Shown here: positions 22,089-32,856 of the stretch, piece by piece | Layout of the letters: every line of letters starts with the position of its first letter | How positions within the stretch are numbered: the stretch's first letter is position 1 | Origin: Spinacia oleracea | Lineage: Eukaryota; Streptophyta; Magnoliopsida; Caryophyllales; Amaranthaceae | Direction: 5' to 3' | Length of the DNA: 64,000 nt | Assembly (NCBI RefSeq): GCF_020520425.1 | Contig: NC_079490.1 | Span: 49,268,517 to 49,332,516, forward strand | Position numbers and translations under genes: made by a program | The notes under the pieces: generated by a model | What the model was told of the DNA's origin: nothing | The model's database searches: none | What the model saw: only the letters and a program-made list of their open reading frames with translations

Positions 22089-22230
22089 ACTAGTCCCTCA
22101 AGAGTAGAGCTGACCTTTTAAGTCAGGTCTGCTCTTCTGTCCTTGATCTGGATATGACCCCGTACAACTAGTCCCTCAAGAGTAGAGTTGACCTTTTAAG
22201 TCAGGTCTGCTCTTCTGTCCTTGATCTGGA
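22011..22230. repeat. 78-bp tandem repeat crossing the LTR/internal boundary
   Basis: Units 22011-22088, 22089-22166 and a partial 22167-22230. Each begins ACTAGTCCCTCAAGAGTAGA; complete units end GACCCCGTACA. The LTR end falls exactly between units 1 and 2. The other LTR (33363-33440) has one unit only. Confidence 0.95.
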
Positions 22231-22319
22231 CTCTTTGGGGCTGCAATGCTTGTTTTGTTGGTTTTTTGCTTTTGTCCTGGCTGTGTATTTTCTTCCTACC
22301 AGTCCCTCCAGAGTAGATC

Positions 22320-22365
<46 letters not shown>

Positions 22366-23118
22366 GGCGGGCTTTCTGAATGGTGAGAAATTTTGGGGAT
22401 TTTAACCGGCTTTTCCTCGTGCCACGCGTTGCCCATCCGAAGAGTCAATTGGAATCGTCGCTCAATCTGGACCGTCCTTCATCATGATTAAGTTTGGTTG
22501 TATTGAGGTCTACACGTGTCCTTCATCCTGCTTGTGCAACTGTATCGTTGCTCGCATCCTAGCCGTTCTTCTTTGGCTTTTAAAGAGAAAAAAGTAACTT
22601 CCTTCCTTCTTCATCTTCATTTCTTACCTTCTCTCTCCTTGGTGTTTCTGAGAAAAACATTCGAGTGCTCTCATTTTCCGTTGCTTGTTATTTGCAAAAG
22701 TCTTCTCAAAATTCGATCTTTTACACATTTTTGTGTTTGCCGTCACTTTTCCGGTCGATTGCTAGTGTTCTTGTTGCTTGTGGTGGTCATTTGCTCCTCG
22801 TGTTTTCGTTTGCCATTTCGCGAAGGGAGGTTTTCGTTGCTGTGTTTCTTTTGATTCTAACTCTATCTTCTTTTTCCGGTAAGTTTCTATTTTTTGCTGT
22901 TTTTTCGATTCTTTTGCACGACTTTTGTTTGTTGTTCGCTTGATTTTAGTGTCTTTCTTTGGGGTTTCAATTTCTGGTATTTTTCGCCATTGTTAAGTCG
23001 TTTTTGAACTTCCGCCATTGTTGAGTAGCTTTTCCCCTTTTTCTTTTTTTTTTTTTTTTTTTTTTTTTGTTATTTACTTTTGTGCCCTTTTCCCTTGTCC
23101 TGTGACTTTCAGTTCATA
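22231..23118 (+). other. Upstream region of the antisense gene
   Basis: Contains a run of 43 T (22322-22364) and a run of 25 T (23044-23068), and C/T-rich leader-like sequence between. An AG before 23113 may be a splice acceptor just before the ATG, so an upstream non-coding exon is possible. No promoter motif is certain. Confidence 0.45.
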
Positions 23119-24536
23119 ATGTCTGATGCATCTGATAGCCAAAACCTTAGTAGCTCGGGCGCTAAAAGCGTTTCCTCTGCTTCCTATGTTACCTCTTCTC
23201 CCTCCTCTGTCTCTTTATCTTCTGATGAGGAGACTCGGGCTTCTGCTGAGCACAGAACCAAATCAATGCATGATGTTTTGTCTCGCTCTGTGCCTGTTGT
23301 GATTCCTTTGTCCTCTGACGATGAATCCTCTGGGGAGGAGCCGCCCCCCCCAGATGCGGGTGATTCTGGGTGTCCTGACTCTACGGCCGACCTGTCCCCA
23401 TCTTTACGTCAAACTCTTAGGGAGATGCGCCATGATTATCTGTCGCGGATAGTTAGGATAAATCCGCCGTCCAATGTCCCCCCAGGGCTTGATGTTCAGC
23501 CTCTGTCTGAACAGGCCTGGTTAGATGATTTTGAACAGCTTGCTGGAGCTAATGAGTCTGAACTGTCTTTGCGTGTTTACAGACGCCGGGAATCTATTTT
23601 TCGTTCTATGATGGCCAACCATGTCACTATTTCCGTGGGTGGGCAAGCTGGTGGGGAGGATATTTTGGCCCAGGTGAATGAGATGAGGCCTTTTCCCAAC
23701 TACGTGGAAGAGAATGTCGTTCCTGGGGATTCGACACCCTACCTTTCTGAAGCCTCTGCTTTTGGTCCCTTACACGCGAAGCTGAACACTAAGTGGACTG
23801 ATGATGCGCGAAAAGAGAATCACGTTGTTGTTGGTAAAGAGTTTTATGGTCTGCCTGATGGTTATCGACTCATCGTGCCAGACGATGATGCTCGGATTAC
23901 TCATCCACCAGAGGGGTGCATAGGCGTTTATGCCTATAGTCTGGATTTTGGTCTGCGCTTTCCTCTGGATCCTACCCTGGTGAAGATTCTTCGTGCCTTC
24001 AACGTTTGCTTAGCTCAGCTTCATCCCTTCGCTGTTCGTACTTTGATCAGCTATATTTGGGTTTGCCGGTTTTTGGAGTTTCCTGAGACCCTTTCTCTCT
24101 GCAAGCGAGTCCATCATCTGCGCAACAGCGGTACTGGGAACAAGATTGGCTGGTTTTCCATCTATTGCAATCGTGGAAGATTGACCTGCCATGGGATGCC
24201 TACTGGCCAAAAGGAGTGGAAGGATAGGTTTTACTGGCTCGCTGTCCCTGCTGACTTTCCTGTTGCTCGGGGCTTTGTTAGACCTCGGACTCGGCTAGAG
24301 GGAGTCGAGATTTTGGATGGTGCTGTCTTGGAGGAGAGGGCTTTTGAGCATTTTTCATCTGAGCCCAAGTTCAATGCTGCTGGTAAAGAGGTTGGGCGGT
24401 TGCCTCGTGTTTGGCTTCCGCATTCAAGTTATGTTCTGCGGAATGACGTGCTGTCCGCTATGTTTCTTTGTTCTACTCACCCTCAAGGTTAGTTCTGTGT
24501 TACTTTTTCACTTCACGTTTTCTTTTCCCTTTGTGC

Positions 24537-24589
<53 letters not shown>

Positions 24590-24593
24590 TACT

Positions 24594-24624
<31 letters not shown>

Positions 24625-26260
24625 GGTCGTCAATTCTTGAATCTTGAGGAATTGGGTGTTCGGGCTGATGGCTCTTTCATCTGCGCTGCTCCCCCCGATC
24701 CTGCTGCGAATGGGTATCAAATTTTGGCTGACCAAATAGAGGGCAGCAGGAGAAGTTCTACACGCCGTTCTGGTCGGGGTGGCGGTTCTGGGATCGTTCC
24801 CAGAGTGTCTCGAGTGGTTTCCTCTACAAACACTGTTTCTGCGAGCACTCCTGTTCGTCGAGGGCAGACCTCTCGCGGAGCTTCCCATCGTGGTGCTCTG
24901 TCAGGCTCTCGTCGTGACCGAGCCGATTTCGAGGCTGGGCTCGCAGCTCCGACAGAGGATGCAGGCCATGATTTTGGGGAGGTGGCTGGTGAGGTATGTG
25001 ACCAGCCAGGTTGTTCGGGCTCTGCGTCGGAGCCTGTGGATATCGAAGCTGAGGAGCCACCTTTTGTTCAGCGTCCTGGGAAACAACCTAGGTTTGATAG
25101 CGGAGCTGAGCAACTTCGAGCCTCCCCTTCTGCGGCTGATCCCCATCGTAGCAACACTTCTGGTAGCTCTCTTCGACAGTTTTTGGAGCACGAGCTTCAA
25201 GGAAGTGATCTGGCTGCTGATGATCTTGACCTGCATATCACGGGTCGGCATAAGGAGTTTGTTGAGAAAGAATTTCTCGACATTCGCCCCCAGGCCGACC
25301 CCGAGCTGGCTGCTATCTTCTCTGGTCCTGCTGCTTTGGATCGTACTTTTGTCCCGCGCTGGGATGTGTCCGAGTCAGAAAGCTTATATGGGAACTACCC
25401 TGAGAAAGGCGGGACGCTTGCCCTGAGGATGTTAAGAGGTCTGCAGTTGCCCAGCGACCTGCCGAAAGAGCGTTTGTATACTCCTGGGGCGAATGCCTGC
25501 CAGAAGGTCATGGAGGTATACTTGGTTTACTTCTCTTCTCCTTTGGTACATTGGTTTGTTTCTTTTGTTATGCACCAACTTATAATGCTTGTCTCTTTTT
25601 CTGTGTTCTTAGTGTGGCAACGCTGTTCGTGAGTTGACAGAAGTCTTCATAGTCTACCAAAAACGACTTGCTGCCAACGTTGCTCACATAGAGGGCCAAA
25701 AGAAGAGAATTGAGGAGCTCACTGCTGATCTGGAGTTATCTTCGACTTGTCTTACTTCGGCTAATGATCAATTGAAGCTTGTTACTGAAGAGCGTGATCA
25801 GCTGCAGGCTAGCTTTTCTCAGGCCCAAATTGATCTGGTCACCGGACAGCAGAAAATTGAGGCTCTCCAGCAAGACTTTCTCTCTGTTGAGCAGTCTCAT
25901 GACAATGAGATGGCCCAACTGCAGAACTCCATCGAAGATCAGCTTGCGGCTACCGTTCGCGACTTCCGTCGGTCAGATGAGCAGTATGCTCTGCGCACTC
26001 AGAGCTATGATGGCGGGTGGAAGGCTGCTTCGCTGATAGTGCAAGAGAAGCATCCTGATCTTGACTGGTCTCCAATCGAAGCTGCTTGGTTGGCTGGGCT
26101 CCATGTTGAGCTTTTGAGAAAGAAGAGGGAGGCCGAGCAAGCGTCTCTAGCTGCGGGCGGTGCGGTGCCAGAAGATGATGGGGTGCCTGATCATTGTGTT
26201 GAGAATATTCACCCTGGGGAATTGCCTCTGTCTGATGCTGAAGATGATGTTGGGCAATAA
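23119..26260 (+). CDS. Antisense accessory protein of the Tat element ('putative gypsy type transposon' family), 3 exons
   Basis: Exons 23119-24487, 24626-25515 and 25613-26260, joined at GT-AG sites with consistent phase, give about 968 aa. The N-terminus is Ser-rich and acidic. A central domain (about residues 240-420) has the G-V-Y-A-Y-S-L-D-F-G-L-R-F-P-L block typical of the plant family PF04195. The C-terminal exon is a long coiled coil (heptad-rich, about 150 residues) with an acidic end. It runs opposite to gag-pol and converges with it. Such antisense ORFs are known from Tat elements; function unknown, nuclear or regulatory roles have been suggested. Intron 1 holds T runs of 47 and 28. 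The frame is intact, which argues it is under selection or very young. Confidence 0.85.
24488..24625 (+). other. Intron 1 of the antisense gene, with long poly-T runs
   Basis: 138-bp intron, GTTAGT...TTTAG, made largely of T: runs of 47 T (24540-24586) and 28 T (24596-24623). The second run is the polypyrimidine tract of the acceptor. Lengths of such runs are often unreliable in assemblies. Confidence 0.8.
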
Positions 26261-27268
26261 TGGCACAGGCGGCTGTCCCCATGTTCATCTTGCACTACCT
26301 CAGCCAATGCGTAGTTTATTTTCTGGTTGTTTTTGTCCTCCCTGCGTGGAGAGTAAGAATTTGTTTCTGGGATAATTTTTATCGTTTTTAGTTTTGATCA
26401 ACAGTGGCCATTTTTGTAGGGCTGTACATTGCATAAGTTTTTGAGGTATAGCCGCCGGTCCCGTTGTTTGTTAACTCGTCGTGCTTATGTTGTCTTTTAC
26501 CTTGTTGCTTTTTGCTTGCAAAATTTCTTTTTATTGTTTTGTTTCCCCCATATTTCCATTTGGCCCACTTTGCATGCTTGATTGTCCTGGCTTTGGCCAG
26601 GGCAAAATTCAAAAAGTATTTCTATATTCGTCTCGACCTGTTTTGGACTGTGTATTGTTGAGTTGTCCTGGCTTTGGCCGGGACAGAAACTGAGAAGTGT
26701 TTTCGCATTTGCTTCAGCCTATTTTGGCTGTGCCTTATTGAATTGTCCTGGCTTTGGCCAGGACAAAACTCGAGAAGTGTTTTCGTATTTACTTCAGCCT
26801 TCTTTGGGCTGAGTATGATTGAATTGTCCTGGCTTTGGTCAGGACAAAACTCACAAGGTATCTTCATATTTATTCCAGCCTACTTTGGCTGCGTATTATT
26901 GGATTGTCCTGGCTTTGGCCAGGACAAAACTCAGAAATTGCTCTGCGGTATTCTAACTAGCCTTTTGGGCTGTTTCCAATTTTGAATTGTCTTGGTTCTA
27001 GCCAAGGCGAAACTCAGAAATTGCTCTGCGATATTCTAACTTAGAAATTCATCATGACACTGTTCTTCAGCTGACTTGAGTGATCAAGTCAAGTCATCTG
27101 TTGAATGTGTGTATCATGACGTATTTCTAAGTTACGTCGTGCTTTGCTTATTACTTTATCTTTTCTTGGAACCGCCAAGCTCATTTTATTATATGTATTC
27201 TGTAAGAAGGAGTACAAAGAGGGATAATTTTGGCTTATCCTGCCTTATCATTATATAGGTCATCTGTA
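26261..27268. repeat. Tandem array of about 81-bp units, each with a perfect hairpin, between converging genes
   Basis: From about 26580 to 27010, six units at about 81-bp spacing each carry TGTCCTGGCTTTGGCCAGGAC or a close variant: 8-bp arms GTCCTGGC/GCCAGGAC around TTTG. The rest of each unit (TTTTCGTATTTACTTCAGCC, then TTTGGCTG) is also conserved. The last unit is the most diverged. The array lies between the stop of the antisense gene (26260) and the gag-pol stop (27269), so both transcripts would run into it. Confidence 0.9.
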
Positions 27269-30200
27269 CTAAACATAGTATTTTTTGAGCATGTTGGCGT
27301 TCCAACTATTCTTTAGCTCTTTTCCATCCATTGTCATAAGATGATATGAGCCAGGGGCTATCTCCCTTGTGATCTGGTATGGTCCTTCCCAATTTGCAGT
27401 GAATTTCCCCTCTGCCTTGCCCTTTCCTGTAGCTGCTGTTCGTCTAAGTACCAGGTCTCCCACATGCATAGGCCTGTGCTTGACTCTTTTATTGTAAGCT
27501 CTGCTCATTCTCTCTTTGTTTGCTGTGAGCCTCAGCTCTGCTAGCAACCTTACCTCTGGCAGAAGGTCTAACGATTCCCTCATGAGTTGTTCATTAGTGC
27601 TTTCATCATAGTACTGCACTCTGAAACTGGGCAGGCCAACCTCCACCGGTAATACTGCTTCTGTTCCAAAGGCTAACTTGTAGGGACTTTCTCCTGTCGC
27701 CTCCTTCTCAGTTGTTCTATTGGACCACAAAATTTCTGGTATGAGGTCTGCCCATGCACCCTTAAAATCCTCTATTTTCTTTCGCAGAGCTCCAAGGATC
27801 TGTTTGTTCGCCGCCTCGGCCTGTCCATTGCTCTGTGGGTGGCATACTGATGCGTAAGCAAATTTGATTCTTAGCTCTGCGCAATAATCTTTTACCGGTG
27901 TGCAATCGAATTGTGTCCCGTGATCAAAGACCAAACTTTCTGGGATGCCAAATCTTGTGATGATGTTTCTCCAGATGAAGTCTTTCATTCGTTTCGCTGT
28001 TATGCTTTTTGTGGGCTCTGCTTCTATCCATTTGGTGAAATAATCCACTGCCACGATCAGGTATCTTCTTCCCCCACTCGCGGCTGTAAACGGACCCAGG
28101 ATGTCCATTCCCCACTGAGCGAATGGTATGGGATTGACGATTGGTTGCAGATCATTTGAGGGCTGATTGATTACTGGAGCGAACTTTTGGCATTTGTCGC
28201 ATTTCTTCACGTATGATTGCGAGTCACTCACCATAGTTGGCCAATAGTACCCTGCCCTGAGGGCTTTCAAAGCTAATGTTCTTCCCCCAATATGATTACC
28301 GCATATGCCCTCATGAATTTCTTCAATGATTCTCTGTGATTCCTCCGTTGAGACGCATCTCAGCAGGGGTAGGGAGAAGGATTTTTTGTACAATCTGCCC
28401 TGGTAGATCACAAACCAGTGCTCATTTCGCTTTATCTTCTTCTGTTCTGGCTCTGTTGTGGGGAGACCCCTGCCAAGCTTGTATGATACTATACTGTCGT
28501 ACCACTGAGGCTCTGTGCTGATGGCATTTACCATGGGTCTCTTATCGATACTCTTCTCTTCCTGTACTTCCACCATCACTGTTCTTTCCAGGTCTTGCAG
28601 CGAAGAGCTTGCTAATTTTGAGAGAGCATCTGCTTGGCTATTCTCTGCCCTGGGGACCAATTGGATCTCGAAGCTTTCCAACTGGGCTACTGCTTCTTTC
28701 ATCAGTGCCAGATACCTCTGCATGGACGGTTCTCGAGCTTCATACTCGCCTTTATACTGACTGGCCACTAATTGGGAATCTGTTTTCAACACGATTTTCT
28801 TAGCATCCGCTGCCTTGCACATTTGAATGCCTGCGATCGCTGCTTCGTACTCTGCTTCATTATTTGAGGCTTTGAATTTGAACTTTATGGCATATTCAAA
28901 GACATTACCTTCTGGTGAAGTCATTATAATGCCTGCTCCTGACCCTGTTACTGCGGCTGAGCCATCTACATATATCTGCCAGGTCCCCAGAGGTTCTTCT
29001 TCTTCTTCGTACGATGCCTCAGCTATGAAGTCTGCTAATGCCTGTGCCTTTATGGCCGTTCTTGGCCTGTATTCAATATCGTACTCTGAGAGTTCTACCG
29101 CCCATTTCAGCAACCTGCCTGAGGTATCCAGCCTTCGCAATGATTTCTCCAAAGGCTGATTTGTCAATACTTGTACCTTGTGAGCGTCGAAGTATGGTTT
29201 CAGCTTCCTGGCAGCTATCATAATTGCGAAGGCCATTTTTTCGATCAGTGGGTACCTCTGCTCTGCGGGGTTGAGAATGTGACTGACGAAATATACTGGT
29301 TGTTGGGCTTTGTCCTTTTCCACTATTAAGGCTGCTGCTACAGTCTTTTTGGAGGCCGAGATGTACAACTGCAAAACATCTCCTACTTCTGGTCTGGCTA
29401 TTGTTGGGAGGCTCTTTAGGTGATTCTTTACCTCTGCGAATGCCTTTTTTTGCTCTGTTTCCCACTTGAATGTTTTGTTGCCTTTCAGTACCTGAAAAAA
29501 TGGGAGGGATCTATCTGCGGATTTACTGATAAAACGAGTTAGTGCTGCCATCTTTCCCGTTAATCTCTGCACATCTCGTATGTTCTTTGGCTCTGGCAAG
29601 TTGAGTATGGCCTCCACCTTCTCTGGGTTGGCATCTATTCCCCTTTCACTGACCAGAAATCCCAGGAACTTTCCTGACTTAACACCGAACACACATTTCT
29701 TTGGGTTTAGTTTCATGCCATACTGTCTCAACGTAGCAAATGTTTCTCGCAGGTCTGCGATGTGATTGGCCTCTTTTTTGCTCTTGACTATGGAATCATC
29801 CACATATACTTCCACATTCCGGCCCTTTTGTTGTGCGAATATCTTATCTACAAGCTTTTGGTAGGTTGCACCCGCATTTTTCAGGCCGAATGGCATGGCT
29901 TTGTAGTTATAAACTCCAGCATCTGTGATGAAAGCAGCTTTCTTACGATCTGATTCGAGTAAACTGATCTGATGGTAGCCGGAAAATGCATCCATGAAAC
30001 TCAAGAGAGCGTGTCCACTGGTGGAATCAACCAGCTGGTCTATTCTGGGCAATGGGTAACAGTCTTTCGGACAGGCCTTGTTTAGGTCCGTGAAGTCTAC
30101 ACACATCCTCCATTGACCGTTTGCTTTCTTTACCATCACAACGTTAGCCAGCCATTCTGGGTAATCGCACTCTTCTATGAACTTGGCTGCTAGCAATTTG

Positions 30201-32824
30201 TTGATTTCTTCTTGGATGGCCACATTCTTCTCTGTCGAAAAATTTCTTTTCTTTTGTTTCACTGGCCTAACTTCTCTGCTGACATTCAGTCTATGGACCA
30301 TAACACTGGGGTCAATCCCTGGCATTTCGTCCGCTGAGAAAGCAAATATGTCTGCGTGCTCTTTCAGCAGACCGATGAGGTTCACTCTGAGGGATAGGTC
30401 TACGTCTGTGCCAATTCGAACCGTCCGGTCTGTCAACCCTTCCTCTAATTCTATCTCCTCAGTTTCGTCAGTTGGCGTAGGTTCCAACAGACCTTCCTCC
30501 CGATGCTCGAAGTTTTCCATGCTTAACAACTTGTCTTTTTTGCGCTCTGCTCTCTTTCTTTTTCGAGATTGGGGAAGTTCTTCTTCTGCCAGTGGTGGGG
30601 GTCTGGGTGGTTGTTTTAGCGCAGTGTGGTAGCACTTCTTGGCCTGCTCCTGACTGCCTTTTACCTTGGCTGAGCGGCCATCATTTGTCGTATACATCAT
30701 GGTAAGGTGATAAGTGGAGACTACAGCCCCTGCGTCATGGATGAATGGTCTGCCAAGAATGATGTTGTAGGCTGCGGGGACTTTCACAATCATGAAGTCT
30801 ACCATGATATCCTTGATATCCTTCCCTTGGCCAATCTGCACCGGCAAACTGACTATCCCCTCTGGTATCACTGTGGCTCCTGTGAATCCGATTACTGGGT
30901 AATTGACTGGTTTTACATATTTCTCATCAATTTGCAACTCTTGGAAAGCAGGCCAGAATAAGATGTTCGCAGAGCTACCTCCGTCTATCAGAATACGGTG
31001 GATTTTTCTGTTTGCTACATTCAGGGCTAGCACCATGGGGTCGTCATGGGGGTATATTATGCCTTTACAGTCCTCCTCTGTGAAAGTGCACTGCGGGATT
31101 TTTGGAGGGGCGGGCCACCTGCCAGAATTATGGTAATTAACCTGGTGTTTGAATTCGCTCACACTGGCCTTGGCCCCGCTAACAGTGGTTCCCGCGTAAA
31201 CTGGCCCTCCTGTTATGACCAAGATGTCGCCCATTCTCTTTTGGTCTGCTGGGTAGCTCTGCTTGGGTTCCGCCTTCTTATTGTCGGACCTATTATCATT
31301 ATCTCTGTTCTCATATGTCCTGCTATACGAGCTTTTTGCTTTGAATTGAGTCAAGTATCCCCTCCGGATCAGATCTTCGATATTATCCTTCAAATGAGTG
31401 CACTCTTCTGTGAGGTGGCCATGGTCTCTGTGAAAGTCACAGTACTTTTTTGGGTCCCTGTACTTGTTGTACATTTTGGGAGGTCTCTGCCACTTCTCGT
31501 CTTCTTTGCTGATGGCAAAAATTTGAGTTCTGGATGCCACTAAGGGGGTATACTCGTTAAACTTCCCCCTTTTCTCAGTTTTAAACTCGTTACCTTTGCC
31601 TCTGCCTGGTCCCTGCCAGTCTCTTCTTGGCTGTGGGTTTTCTCTTCTGTCTGAGTATTCTTTTTTGTATGGCTCTTTCTTGCTCTGACTACCGTAATTG
31701 TTCTCACTTGCCACATATCGACGTGAGGTTGCTCTGCCAATTTCTTCACTCTTTATAAATTCATTCGCCTTTCCCAGTACCTCTGCCAGGGTTGTGAATG
31801 ATTTTCTGCCCAGATAACTCTTGAACTCTCCATCCCGCAGACCAGTCATCATGGCCAGGACTGCTACCTCTTGCTGCAACTTGGGTATATTTGACGCCTC
31901 CATATTGAATCTGGATATGTATTCCCTCAGAGATTCCTGAGGCCCCTGGATGACTGACATCAGCTCCCCTGTCATCCTTTCTCTGGCAATGTTTGCCACG
32001 TATTGGGTGCGAAACAAGATAGCTAGCTGCCGGAAAGATGTTATGGTGCCTTTGGGTATTTTACCAAACCAGCTCTGTGCCATCCCCTCTAGAGTGGAAG
32101 GAAAGACCTTACACCACATAGAGTCTGTGTTGGTATATAGCATCATGTGTCCCCCAAAGGCAGAGAGGTGATTCGTTGGGTCTGTCTTTCCGGAGTATTT
32201 GCAGGTGGGCATTTTTATCTTTTCCATTCCTTCAGAGAGTATTTCATCGCAGAAGGGAGAATTATCAGGTTTAACTACTGCTCGGATGGGATTGGGCATA
32301 CCTGACATGGAATGGTGTCTTTGACTGGGTGCTTGTTCAGTCCTTGCCCGGGGTTGAGCTCTGCTTGGTGTGATACTCTCTGCTTCATACTCTTGATTAT
32401 CAGCCCCTTCCATGTCCTGCTGAAGATTCCTCCTCCAAACATTCGGACTATGCTGGGGTCTGGGACGTTTTCTACTCTGCTCAACCTCAACCTCTGGGGC
32501 TGTTCTCATGACCTGGGCTTGTGGGGTTGTTTGAGTAAGGAATGTCAGGACTTCTATTGCTGTGCGCATCTGGTCGGGTGAGAACTGTGCCCCCAATCGT
32601 GCTAGTGAAGCACTGGTTGGAATTGGGATACCCTGGCCCTGGCTAGGGGTTGCCATAGCTCTGGGTTGTGGTGTCTCTCTTGGAGGACCAAGACTCTGAG
32701 GCATGCCGAACAAGGGTACATTTGTGGTTCTCTGGTTGTTTCTAGAGGTGGGTGGTTCTATTTGCTGGATTATTGGTTCGCTTGACTCAGTCATTTTGTG
32801 GGAGGGTAGGTCTTTTAGAGGCAA
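27269..32824 (-). CDS. Tat-lineage gag-pol polyprotein, 1851 aa, intact
   Basis: A single frame from ATG 32824. Gag capsid-like region about residues 210-360, a C-x-x-H-x(6)-H-x(4)-C zinc-like motif near 462-475, protease with I-D-G-G-S-S near 613-618, reverse transcriptase about 870-1060 with Y-V-D-D at 1007-1010, a first RNase H about 1145-1250 that looks degenerate, a second RNase H about 1280-1410 starting I-Y-V-D-G-S, and integrase from about 1500 with His1504, His1511, Cys1542, Cys1545 and the D-D-E triad near 1574, 1634 and 1670. No stop or frame shift. The second RNase H copy is characteristic of Tat elements. A start at Met11 is also possible. It makes the virus-like particle and carries out reverse transcription and integration. 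Confidence 0.95.
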   Translation of the reverse strand: MPLKDLPSHKMTESSEPIIQQIEPPTSRNNQRTTNVPLFGMPQSLGPPRETPQPRAMATPSQGQGIPIPTSASLARLGAQFSPDQMRTAIEVLTFLTQTTPQAQVMRTAPEVEVEQSRKRPRPQHSPNVWRRNLQQDMEGADNQEYEAESITPSRAQPRARTEQAPSQRHHSMSGMPNPIRAVVKPDNSPFCDEILSEGMEKIKMPTCKYSGKTDPTNHLSAFGGHMMLYTNTDSMWCKVFPSTLEGMAQSWFGKIPKGTITSFRQLAILFRTQYVANIARERMTGELMSVIQGPQESLREYISRFNMEASNIPKLQQEVAVLAMMTGLRDGEFKSYLGRKSFTTLAEVLGKANEFIKSEEIGRATSRRYVASENNYGSQSKKEPYKKEYSDRRENPQPRRDWQGPGRGKGNEFKTEKRGKFNEYTPLVASRTQIFAISKEDEKWQRPPKMYNKYRDPKKYCDFHRDHGHLTEECTHLKDNIEDLIRRGYLTQFKAKSSYSRTYENRDNDNRSDNKKAEPKQSYPADQKRMGDILVITGGPVYAGTTVSGAKASVSEFKHQVNYHNSGRWPAPPKIPQCTFTEEDCKGIIYPHDDPMVLALNVANRKIHRILIDGGSSANILFWPAFQELQIDEKYVKPVNYPVIGFTGATVIPEGIVSLPVQIGQGKDIKDIMVDFMIVKVPAAYNIILGRPFIHDAGAVVSTYHLTMMYTTNDGRSAKVKGSQEQAKKCYHTALKQPPRPPPLAEEELPQSRKRKRAERKKDKLLSMENFEHREEGLLEPTPTDETEEIELEEGLTDRTVRIGTDVDLSLRVNLIGLLKEHADIFAFSADEMPGIDPSVMVHRLNVSREVRPVKQKKRNFSTEKNVAIQEEINKLLAAKFIEECDYPEWLANVVMVKKANGQWRMCVDFTDLNKACPKDCYPLPRIDQLVDSTSGHALLSFMDAFSGYHQISLLESDRKKAAFITDAGVYNYKAMPFGLKNAGATYQKLVDKIFAQQKGRNVEVYVDDSIVKSKKEANHIADLRETFATLRQYGMKLNPKKCVFGVKSGKFLGFLVSERGIDANPEKVEAILNLPEPKNIRDVQRLTGKMAALTRFISKSADRSLPFFQVLKGNKTFKWETEQKKAFAEVKNHLKSLPTIARPEVGDVLQLYISASKKTVAAALIVEKDKAQQPVYFVSHILNPAEQRYPLIEKMAFAIMIAARKLKPYFDAHKVQVLTNQPLEKSLRRLDTSGRLLKWAVELSEYDIEYRPRTAIKAQALADFIAEASYEEEEEPLGTWQIYVDGSAAVTGSGAGIIMTSPEGNVFEYAIKFKFKASNNEAEYEAAIAGIQMCKAADAKKIVLKTDSQLVASQYKGEYEAREPSMQRYLALMKEAVAQLESFEIQLVPRAENSQADALSKLASSSLQDLERTVMVEVQEEKSIDKRPMVNAISTEPQWYDSIVSYKLGRGLPTTEPEQKKIKRNEHWFVIYQGRLYKKSFSLPLLRCVSTEESQRIIEEIHEGICGNHIGGRTLALKALRAGYYWPTMVSDSQSYVKKCDKCQKFAPVINQPSNDLQPIVNPIPFAQWGMDILGPFTAASGGRRYLIVAVDYFTKWIEAEPTKSITAKRMKDFIWRNIITRFGIPESLVFDHGTQFDCTPVKDYCAELRIKFAYASVCHPQSNGQAEAANKQILGALRKKIEDFKGAWADLIPEILWSNRTTEKEATGESPYKLAFGTEAVLPVEVGLPSFRVQYYDESTNEQLMRESLDLLPEVRLLAELRLTANKERMSRAYNKRVKHRPMHVGDLVLRRTAATGKGKAEGKFTANWEGPYQITREIAPGSYHLMTMDGKELKNSWNANMLKKYYV

Positions 32825-32836
32825 GGTCTGGGAAGT

Positions 32837-32854
32837 CCCCTCCTTCTAGCGCCA
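32837..32854 (-). other. Primer binding site of the Tat element
   Basis: Two bases inside the 5' LTR, the minus strand reads TGGCGCTAGAAGGAGGG, beginning TGG like sites complementary to a tRNA 3' end. Which tRNA is not decided from the sequence. Confidence 0.6.
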
Positions 32855-32856
32855 CT

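Noticed and set aside
26580..27010. CRISPR-like array
   Set aside because: Whole 81-bp units repeat, without unique spacers, inside a plant retrotransposon.
28336..31543. Many + strand ORFs opposite the Tat gag-pol
   Set aside because: Shadows of the intact minus-strand polyprotein; no domain of their own.
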